The translations under genes and the position numbers were made by a program. Positions 6,628-12,134 of a stretch of DNA of 15,789 bases are shown here, one piece after another; position 1 is the first letter of the stretch, and each line of letters begins with the position of its first letter. Location of the stretch: contig JAEYSJ010000103.1 in the NCBI GenBank assembly GCA_023434855.1, positions 1 to 15,789 of the forward strand, read 5' to 3'. The DNA comes from Bacillota bacterium (lineage in GTDB: Bacteria; Bacillota_C; Negativicutes; JAEYSJ01). The notes under the pieces were generated by a model. It saw only the letters and a list, made by a program, of their open reading frames with translations. It ran no database searches and was not told where the DNA came from.

Positions 6628-7347
6628 TTAAAGGATCTTAGACAGAAACGCTTTGGTGCGCCCCTCGCAGGCATTGGAAAAAATAGCGTCAGGTGTGCCT
6701 TCTTCCACAATACGGCCTTCATCCATAAAGATCACCCTGTTGCCTACTTCCCGGGCGAAGCCCATCTCGTGGGTGACAACAACCATGGTCATACCTTCTT
6801 TAGCCAGCGCTTTCATAACATCCAGCACCTCGTTAATCATTTCCGGGTCAAGGGCTGAAGTAGGCTCATCAAACAACATTACTTTGGGACGCATTGCCAA
6901 AGCCCTGGCTATTGCCACCCGCTGCTGCTGTCCGCCTGACAACTGTTCAGGGTAAGCATGGACCTTGTCACTGAGTCCTACCTTTTCCAGTAAATCAACG
7001 GCAATCTTTTCAGCATCTTTTTTAGCCATTTTACGCACTTTAACCGGCGCCAGGGTGATGTTTTCCATGACCGACATATGTGGGAACAGGTTAAAACGCT
7101 GAAATACCATGCCGACTTCTTCCCGCACTTTGTTTATATTGGCTTCACTGGTTAAAGGGATTCCATCAACAACAATTTCTCCTTCGGTAGGTTCCTCCAG
7201 ATAATTGACGCAGCGCAATAAAGTACTTTTTCCGGAACCGCTTGGCCCGATAATAACCACAACTTCCCGTTCATTAACATGAGCATCGATTCCTTTTAAC
7301 ACATGCAATCTGCCAAATTTTTTGTGCACATTTTTAATGTTTATCAT
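6628..7347 (-). CDS. glnQ: Polar amino acid ABC transporter ATP-binding protein
   Basis: This cytoplasmic ATPase energises amino acid import. The canonical motifs are all present: Walker [11 protein letters not shown]-loop [10 protein letters not shown], signature LSGGQQQ, Walker [15 protein letters not shown] and the switch histidine in VVTHEM. The length (239 residues) and the sequence [12 protein letters not shown] at the start are typical of GlnQ/ArtP. The start could be TTG (7350) or ATG (7347), 7 and 10 bases after GGAGG; I take ATG. It overlaps the permease gene by 14 bases, which suggests translational coupling. The substrate (glutamine, arginine, cystine or another polar amino acid) cannot be read from this subunit, so the symbol denotes the family. 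Confidence 0.95.
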   Translation of the reverse strand: MINIKNVHKKFGRLHVLKGIDAHVNEREVVVIIGPSGSGKSTLLRCVNYLEEPTEGEIVVDGIPLTSEANINKVREEVGMVFQRFNLFPHMSVMENITLAPVKVRKMAKKDAEKIAVDLLEKVGLSDKVHAYPEQLSGGQQQRVAIARALAMRPKVMLFDEPTSALDPEMINEVLDVMKALAKEGMTMVVVTHEMGFAREVGNRVIFMDEGRIVEEGTPDAIFSNACEGRTKAFLSKIL

Positions 7348-7999
7348 CAATTTTGTACCTCCGCTCCAGATAATCCACTAAGCGGGAAATAGTAAGGGTC
7401 ATCAGTAAATAAATAAAAGCCACAGTCACCCATATTTCAAAAGAACCATAAGTGCGGGCAATAATCATTTGCCCGCGACGGGTAAGCTCTTCAAAGCCGA
7501 TAACTGAAACCAGTGATGAATCTTTGAGCATGGCAATAAACTCATTGCCTAATGGTGGAATAATCCGTTTAAAAGCCTGCGGCAAAATGATATACTGCAT
7601 TGTTTGCCCCCAGGTCATGCCTAATGACCGGCCGGCTTCCATTTGTCCTTTATCAATAGACTGAATACCAGCCCGGAAAATTTCAGCGATATACGCCCCG
7701 CTGTTTATACTGCAGGCCGTAATTGCCGCCAGAAACGGGTCAATACGTTGTCCGAGGACTATAGGCAAAGCAAAATAAATAATAAATATCTGTACCAACA
7801 GTGGCGTACCGCGGATAAAATCAACATATACAGTAGCCAGCGCCTTAACCGCCCACATCTTCGACAGACGGGCTATCCCCACGATCATACCAATCACCAG
7901 TCCGAATCCTACACTCAGCGCGGTTATTTGGATGGTAACCCCTGCTCCCAGCAACAACAGCGGAAAAGAACGGAAGATTAGATCAAAATTAAAATTCAT
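7334..7999 (-). CDS. glnP: Polar amino acid ABC transporter permease
   Basis: This 221-residue membrane protein of the HisMQ/GlnP family forms the channel of the importer. It has about five hydrophobic segments, beginning near residues 10-35. The EAA loop that contacts the ATPase is visible as [20 protein letters not shown] followed by [10 protein letters not shown]. The ATG at 7999 is 7 bases after AAAGGTGG. It follows the binding-protein gene by 153 bases that contain a partial terminator, and it overlaps glnQ. A single permease implies a homodimeric channel. Substrate specificity is not determined by sequence. Confidence 0.94.
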   Translation of the reverse strand: MNFNFDLIFRSFPLLLLGAGVTIQITALSVGFGLVIGMIVGIARLSKMWAVKALATVYVDFIRGTPLLVQIFIIYFALPIVLGQRIDPFLAAITACSINSGAYIAEIFRAGIQSIDKGQMEAGRSLGMTWGQTMQYIILPQAFKRIIPPLGNEFIAMLKDSSLVSVIGFEELTRRGQMIIARTYGSFEIWVTVAFIYLLMTLTISRLVDYLERRYKIDDKH

Positions 8000-8084
8000 G
8001 CTTTATCCACCTTTAAATCGTAAAATTCTAGTAAGATTATATACATACACTTTGAGCCTGTCAATTATTTTTCGACACATAATA

Positions 8085-8116
8085 GCAAGAGAAAAGCGCC
8101 GCCACAGGGCAGCGCT
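8085..8116 (-). terminator. Intercistronic hairpin after the binding-protein gene
   Basis: On the minus strand AGCGCTGCC (8116-8108) pairs with GGCGGCGCT (8103-8095) with one G-U pair, and TTTTCTCTT follows. It lies between the binding protein and the permease. Partial termination or 3'-end protection here would give more binding protein than membrane subunits, as is common in such operons. A weaker GACGC/GCGTC hairpin precedes it (8125-8141). Confidence 0.65.
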
Positions 8117-8152
8117 GCATTCATGACGCAACATCGCGTCCAATAAATAAAA

Positions 8153-8929
8153 TTATCCGGCTTTCTTGCCAAACCATTTTTCGTAGATTTTATCATACTC
8201 GCCGTTTTTCTTAACTTCGTCCAAGGCTTTATTAATTTTTTCTCCCAGTTCAGTATTGCTCTTAGCTGTAGCAAAACCATAATCTTCCGAGGTCAGTGGC
8301 TCGCCAACCTGTTTAGCATCTTTGCCGCCTGCTTCTTTAATATAATAGTCGTTAACAGGCTTGTCATTAATAACTGCGTCTACACCGCCGGCCTTAAGTT
8401 CCATAAAGGCTTCAGGTGCAGTGTTGAACTCACGGATTTTGGCATCTTTAATCTTCTTGGCTTCATCAGCGCCGGTAGTGCCTATTTGTACGGCAATACG
8501 CTTGCCTTCAAGATCTTTGAAGCTTTTAATTACATTGTCATCAGCTTTAACAACAATAGTTAAACCTGATTTATAGTATGGTTTGCTAAAATTAACCTTT
8601 TGTGCACGCTCATCGGTGATGGTCATTGCCGATACTGCCAGATCAATATTGCCGGCTTCCAAGGCAGGAATCAGTCCGTCAAAATTCATGCTTTGGATTT
8701 GTACTTCTGCGCCCATTTGTTTGCCGACGGCCTTAATTAAATCGACATCAAAGCCAACATATTCCTTGCTTTTTTCATCTTGAAACTCAAACGGTGCATA
8801 AGCGGTATCCGAGCCGGCTTTCAGCACTACTTTTTTCTCAGGCGCGGCGGCCTGCTTGCCACAGCCGATCAGACCCAGAGACAGTAAAAAGAACCCCAAT
8901 ACAGCGAAAACGATACCCTTTCTAGACAC
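8153..8929 (-). CDS. glnH: Amino acid-binding lipoprotein of the ABC transporter (SBP family 3)
   Basis: This extracytoplasmic protein captures the substrate for the importer. A lipoprotein signal peptide runs from the start to the lipobox LIGC, with C23 as the lipidated residue. The mature domain has the family-3 signatures: GSDTAYAPFEFQDEKSKEYV, GFDVDLIKAV, GNIDLAVSAMTIT and an ending VKKNGEYDKIYEKWFG. I choose the GTG at 8929, 8 bases after GAGGGGG, giving 258 residues. The ATG 57 bases upstream has no ribosome site and would add a charged extension before the signal. It is the first gene of the operon, with its own promoter. Glutamine or another polar amino acid is likely but unproven. 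Confidence 0.94.
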   Translation of the reverse strand: MSRKGIVFAVLGFFLLSLGLIGCGKQAAAPEKKVVLKAGSDTAYAPFEFQDEKSKEYVGFDVDLIKAVGKQMGAEVQIQSMNFDGLIPALEAGNIDLAVSAMTITDERAQKVNFSKPYYKSGLTIVVKADDNVIKSFKDLEGKRIAVQIGTTGADEAKKIKDAKIREFNTAPEAFMELKAGGVDAVINDKPVNDYYIKEAGGKDAKQVGEPLTSEDYGFATAKSNTELGEKINKALDEVKKNGEYDKIYEKWFGKKAG

Positions 8930-8952
8930 AATATGTACCCCCTCTGTTTTAT

Positions 8953-8979
8953 AGCCCTTAAAAAATTTTATGTAGGGCT
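8953..8979 (-). promoter_or_regulatory. Leader hairpin before the binding-protein gene
   Basis: AGCCCT and AGGGCT form a perfect 6-bp stem with a loop of about 15 bases in the roughly 60-base leader, just before the GAGGGGG ribosome site. It is not a terminator (no T-run) and matches no riboswitch class I know. Confidence 0.35.
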
Positions 8980-8995
8980 TATCCATTCATTAATA

Positions 8996-9024
8996 ATTAT
9001 ACGTACATACTTATAGTTAATCAA
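8996..9024 (-). promoter_or_regulatory. Sigma-A promoter of the amino acid transporter operon
   Basis: TTGATT (9019-9024) is followed after 17 bases by a perfect TATAAT (8996-9001). The predicted start near 8989 leaves about 60 bases before the GTG start. Confidence 0.8.
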
Positions 9025-9081
9025 GCACTTTTTTCCTTGTTGTCTTATGCCAAGAGACAAAAAAACATCAGCGGCTCTGGG

Positions 9082-9313
9082 GAACGGCTAACCACAGAGG
9101 TCACAGAGGGTTTACTATTAATTCCTTTTATCTCCGCTTATCCCTAACTTAACATATTCTCCTTCCTTACAGCTAATACCATACCATATCCCGATTTAAC
9201 TGTGCGAATATATATACCAACCATGCCGCCTATATCCCAATAAATCAGATTCTTACGGGATAAATATCGCGTCGTTCCACTCTGTGTCCTCTGTGTCCTC
9301 TGTGGTTCAAAAA
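9082..9313. repeat. Inverted-repeat element with 9-bp CAGAGGACA arrays, copy B
   Basis: The left arm GGCTAACCACAGAGG with a second CACAGAGG unit (9086-9110) is almost identical to copy A, preceded in both by TGGGGA. The right arm (9280-9313), with units of CTCTGTGTC, ends CTGTGGTTCAAAAAT as in A. The enclosed sequence (about 170 bp) is longer than in A and mostly unrelated, except next to the right arm (GATAAATATCGC versus GATATACATCGC). It occupies most of the gap between the transporter promoter and the zinc-ribbon gene terminator. Confidence 0.75.
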
Positions 9314-9349
9314 TACCAGTTCCAAATTACCTATTATATTATCTAGACA

Positions 9350-9379
9350 AAATAAAAAAGCCCAGATATTTATCCGGGC
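9350..9379 (-). terminator. Intrinsic terminator of the zinc-ribbon gene
   Basis: On the minus strand GCCCGGATA pairs with TATCTGGGC (one G-U pair) around AA, followed by TTTTTTATTTT. It lies about 20 bases after the gene's stop codon. Confidence 0.85.
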
Positions 9380-9400
9380 GTTATACGCTAAAAATTACTG

Positions 9401-9694
9401 CTATTCTTTTCTTGCATTAAAACATTCACGGCAATAAATAGGGCGATCATTACGAGGTTTAAATGGTACCTGAGTAGTCACACCGCATTCGGCGCATACA
9501 GCCTCATGCATTTCACGCTGTGATGTCCGCGCCTCTGTGCCATCACGGCTGCGCTTCCTGGCATCACGACAATCACGGCAACGTGCAGGTTCGTTTTCAA
9601 AGCCCTTTTCTGCGTAAAACTCTTGCTCTCCCGCAGTGAAAACAAAATCCTTCCCACACTCTTTGCACTTCAGAGTTTTGTCCTCGAAAGCCAT
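9401..9694 (-). CDS. Double zinc-ribbon small protein (zf-trcl / CxxC-x17-CxxC type)
   Basis: This 97-residue protein has two four-cysteine zinc sites. The first uses C10/C13 and C39/C42 around KDFVFTAGEQEFYAEKGF, the arrangement of the 'probable zinc-ribbon' family (zf-trcl). The second is C67/C70 and C88/C91 with exactly 17 residues between the pairs, the CxxC-x17-CxxC family. A basic, arginine-rich linker (about 43-60) joins them, consistent with nucleic-acid or ribosome contact. The function of these families is not established. The ATG at 9694 has GAGGGG 9 bases upstream. Its only visible upstream promoter is that of the structured RNA, whose 3' end lies less than 30 bases before the ATG, so it may be expressed by read-through. 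Confidence 0.9.
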   Translation of the reverse strand: MAFEDKTLKCKECGKDFVFTAGEQEFYAEKGFENEPARCRDCRDARKRSRDGTEARTSQREMHEAVCAECGVTTQVPFKPRNDRPIYCRECFNARKE

Positions 9695-9721
9695 TAAAGA
9701 AATCCCCTCACCTTTTGATTT

Positions 9722-10001
9722 TTAAAAACCATTGCTTAGCCGACCTGGTCTTTGACCCCACACTCGCCTGCTGGACGGTTCGCTACTAAGAATTCAATCT
9801 CCTCACTACTACTTCTCTCGGCCACAGTAATCACGTAAAAGTGTGATTCTCACATCTCACTTCCCGTTTCTCACTTCTCAAGCCGGCAGGTCTTACCCCT
9901 AAGCCGCACCATGCTCAAAACCATTTTGGTTTCTTACGTGGATCGTTTTGCCTGCGACTGGCATCGATTTTCAACCACAGACCTAAGCAACAGGTTCTTA
10001 C
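9722..10001 (-). ncRNA. Structured non-coding RNA or leader, about 280 nt; identity uncertain (raiA-motif candidate)
   Basis: A near-perfect promoter drives a stretch with no ORF or ribosome site until the zinc-ribbon gene. Its ends pair: UUGCUUAG (9990-9983) with CUAAGCAA (9739-9732), extended by AACC (9996-9993) with GGUU (9730-9727), and a U-run follows. Inside are GUGG...CCAC with a U-U-G/C-G-A extension (9978-9972 with 9945-9938), the hairpin AAACC/GGUUU (9932-9918), AAUCAC/GUGAUU (9848-9829) and GGUC-AAA-GACC (9757-9747). The motif GGGUAAGA(A)CCUG occurs twice. A closed multibranched RNA close to hpf/raiA recalls the raiA-motif RNA, but I cannot confirm the consensus. It is not tmRNA, RNase P or SRP RNA by recognisable motifs, and it is not rod-like as 6S RNA is. 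Confidence 0.65.
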
Positions 10002-10006
10002 CCTAA

Positions 10007-10035
10007 ATTATAAAAGTCATGGCAAAAAATTGCAA
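10007..10035 (-). promoter_or_regulatory. Strong sigma-A promoter of the structured RNA
   Basis: TTGCAA (10030-10035) is followed after exactly 17 bases by a perfect TATAAT (10007-10012). Transcription should begin near 10001, directly at the 5' arm of the RNA's closing stem. Confidence 0.8.
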
Positions 10036-10075
10036 GGAAAAGTTAAAAAGCTTTCACGATCCATATTTTCCTAAT

Positions 10076-10273
10076 TTAGCATATAAAACGTTTTACCTTT
10101 CTCTGAATCCCTAACGAAATGCAATCCGCAAACTCGCTCATGGGTTTTAAAAAATGCTCTGCCTTTTTAATATCAACTTCAGAGGAGTCCGCAATAAGGG
10201 TTGAAATAAGTATAGTAATATCTTTTGAAAGACCTAAGCTTTTGCGAACATAATCGCCAAGGAAATAAGTCAA
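10076..10273 (-). CDS. Doubtful 65-residue ORF or gene remnant
   Basis: I do not recognise this ORF. It starts at TTG, 7 bases after a weak AGAGGG, and translates to a plausible mixed helical sequence (LSKDITILISTLIADSSEVD, then KKAEHFLKPMSEFADCISLG) that could be a piece of a longer protein. There is no promoter, signal peptide or motif. It lies between the end of the pseudaminic acid operon and the RNA promoter, at what looks like a junction between the glycosylation locus and the conserved hpf region. The palindromic GTCAAGGCCTGAC (10268-10280) sits at its 5' end. It could be a small gene, a relic left by rearrangement, or chance. Confidence 0.3.
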   Translation of the reverse strand: MTYFLGDYVRKSLGLSKDITILISTLIADSSEVDIKKAEHFLKPMSEFADCISLGIQRKVKRFIC

Positions 10274-10339
10274 GGCCTGACCCTCTACTTACCTTGAACT
10301 AATAATTACAAAATCTTCACCACAATATCAAAACAATAT

Positions 10340-11389
10340 CTAAACCAAATCCCAGCTTACGGGTGTACCCTTTTTGACATCCTTTTTTATGTTTTTCCCA
10401 AGTAGGGTCTCATAATATTTTGGCAATAGGCCAAGCCCCGGCCGGATGACGCGTAAGTTTTGCGGAGTTAGAATGCCGCCGGCCTTTATATCCTCTACTA
10501 TATACAATGAGCGTCTATGTTTTAAAGAAGTCTTTTCGGCAGAGTTCGGTCCATAAGATACTCGCCCCAATGCCAGCCATGCCCTTTCAGTCTCTATAAC
10601 CAACTGTTGCATTTCTTCCGGTTCCATAGAAAAGGCGGAGTCAACCCCTCCGTCGGCGCGCGCTAAAGTAAAATGCTTTTCAATTACTGTCGCACCTAAT
10701 GCAACACCGGCTACCGACACGCCAACCCCCATAGTGTGATCAGATACCCCTACTTCACAACAGAACAAGTCCCGCATATGTCCAAGAGTGGAAAGATTGG
10801 AATTCTTCGGCGTAGCAGGATATGTACTTGTGCATTTTAAAAGTACGATGTTTTCGCAGCCAGCCTCCCGTGCAGTTCGGACTGTCTCGTCAATCTCCGC
10901 CACAGTCGCCATCCCGGTGGAAATAATCATTGGCTTGCCAGTGATTGCCACTTTCCGGATTAATGGCAAATCATTCATTTCAAATGAGGCAATTTTGTAA
11001 CATGGCACTCCAAGTTCTTCTAAATAATCGACTGCAGTTGCATCGAATGGTGTACTAAAGCCTATCATACCCAACTCCCGGCAACGGTCAAAAATCGGTT
11101 TATGCCATTCCCATGGTGTATAAGCCTGCTGATACAACTTGTACAGTGAATTGCCTTGCCAAAGTGAATTGGGATCATCAATAAAAAACTCGCCTTCAGT
11201 CATATCTATTGTCATTGTATCTGCAGTATATGTCTGCAATTTTACTGCCTGAACCCCGGCTTTGGCCGCAGCATCTACGATAGCTAACGCTCGTTCCAAC
11301 GAATGATTATGATTGCCGGACATTTCAGCAATAATAAAAGGCCTGTAGCTACCGTCAATTATATAAGAACCAATATGTACTTCTCCCAT
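10340..11389 (-). CDS. pseI: Pseudaminic acid synthase
   Basis: PseI condenses 2,4-diacetamido-2,4,6-trideoxy-L-altrose with phosphoenolpyruvate to make pseudaminic acid. The 349-residue protein has the NeuB/PseI barrel: FIIAEMSGNHNHSLERA (18-34), VKLQTYTADTMT, GFSTPFD, KIASFEMNDLPLI, STGMAT, GVSDHT and IEKHFTL. It ends in an antifreeze-like SAF domain (about 288-349). The sequences TADTMTID and LYKLYQQAYTPWEW are characteristic of PseI rather than sialic (NeuB) or legionaminic (LegI) synthases. The ATG at 11389 is 7 bases after AGGAGG, which lies in the end of the preceding HAD gene; the gap is 3 bases, so the two are co-translated. It is the last gene of the visible operon, and no hairpin terminator follows. 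Confidence 0.95.
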   Translation of the reverse strand: MGEVHIGSYIIDGSYRPFIIAEMSGNHNHSLERALAIVDAAAKAGVQAVKLQTYTADTMTIDMTEGEFFIDDPNSLWQGNSLYKLYQQAYTPWEWHKPIFDRCRELGMIGFSTPFDATAVDYLEELGVPCYKIASFEMNDLPLIRKVAITGKPMIISTGMATVAEIDETVRTAREAGCENIVLLKCTSTYPATPKNSNLSTLGHMRDLFCCEVGVSDHTMGVGVSVAGVALGATVIEKHFTLARADGGVDSAFSMEPEEMQQLVIETERAWLALGRVSYGPNSAEKTSLKHRRSLYIVEDIKAGGILTPQNLRVIRPGLGLLPKYYETLLGKNIKKDVKKGTPVSWDLV

Positions 11390-11392
11390 CCA

Positions 11393-12082
11393 TTAACCTC
11401 CTTTTTGAGCAAGCTTGATTCGTTCCAGCAAGTCCTCACTCAGTTCAGCTAAAGAATGAATCCGGCATTCAGCTTCATACTCCGCCTCTAATTCAACATC
11501 TTTATGCTGTCCCCGTATGATTCGCACAGTATGAAACCCTAATGGCTTAATACCAACAAAGTCTTTCCTTGGATTATCGGCAACATATATTACTTCTTGG
11601 GCAGACACCTGTTCTCTCTCGCAAATTTTCCAAAAACAATAAGGAGATGGTTTGGCATTTTTCACACCATACCGATGAGTTATAAAGCAAAGTTTAACCC
11701 GATGATAAAGTCCCAACGCGATTAATTTGTTTTTCTGAACCAGCTTATTGCCATCAGTCACGATATAGATTGGTAAGTGTTGAAACCGCTGCAGACATTC
11801 TGCGGCATCTGCAAAGAGCTCAATTTCCGGCTTATGCATACGATAAATTGACAAGCAACTGCGAACATTCCGTTTGGAATACAAACCAAATCGAATCAGT
11901 AAATCATCAAAAATCCGCCCTCTTCCATTTTGCAGACGTTCCACCATGTCAATATAGCTATCCTGAACCGCAAGACCATATTCTCTCCGGAGAAACTCAG
12001 CGACAGCGCGGAAACCACTTCGCACGTAAGTTAACTCGTCATACAAAGTGTCATCTAAATCAAATACCAATACCAAAATCAT
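11393..12082 (-). CDS. HAD-family hydrolase (probable sugar-pathway phosphatase)
   Basis: This is a class I HAD phosphatase of about 229 residues with all four motifs, numbered from the ATG. Motif I is FDLDDTLYDE with D8 and D10, motif II IVTDGN with T109, motif III K144 in NAKPSPY, and motif IV VIYVADNPRKDF with D169 and D174. A helical cap domain lies between motifs I and II. The start is uncertain: GTG at 12085, ATG at 12082, or a TTG slightly downstream that would suit the AGGTGA site better. It sits between the PseG fusion and pseI in one operon, 3 bases from pseI. The standard pathway needs no phosphatase, so it probably serves the attached ATP-grasp step or a modified sugar. The substrate is unknown. 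Confidence 0.88.
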   Translation of the reverse strand: MILVLVFDLDDTLYDELTYVRSGFRAVAEFLRREYGLAVQDSYIDMVERLQNGRGRIFDDLLIRFGLYSKRNVRSCLSIYRMHKPEIELFADAAECLQRFQHLPIYIVTDGNKLVQKNKLIALGLYHRVKLCFITHRYGVKNAKPSPYCFWKICEREQVSAQEVIYVADNPRKDFVGIKPLGFHTVRIIRGQHKDVELEAEYEAECRIHSLAELSEDLLERIKLAQKGG

Positions 12083-12134
12083 CACCTACATCTAAAGCTC
12101 AGCAAAAATTACTATAACCAAAATATCGCGATAA

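Noticed and set aside
8065..8280. Minus-strand 71-codon ORF overlapping the binding-protein end
   Set aside because: It is out of frame with the clearly conserved binding-protein C-terminus and runs through the intercistronic hairpin.
9030..9068. TTGTCT/AGACAA hairpin as a terminator before the transporter operon
   Set aside because: The stem is only 6 bp with a 9-base loop, the T-run is on the wrong side for the neighbouring minus-strand gene, and no plus-strand gene ends here.
9722..10001. 6S RNA, tmRNA, RNase P RNA or SRP RNA
   Set aside because: None of their recognisable sequence motifs is seen, and the 5' half folds locally instead of pairing along the 3' half as in 6S. An Rfam scan is still needed.
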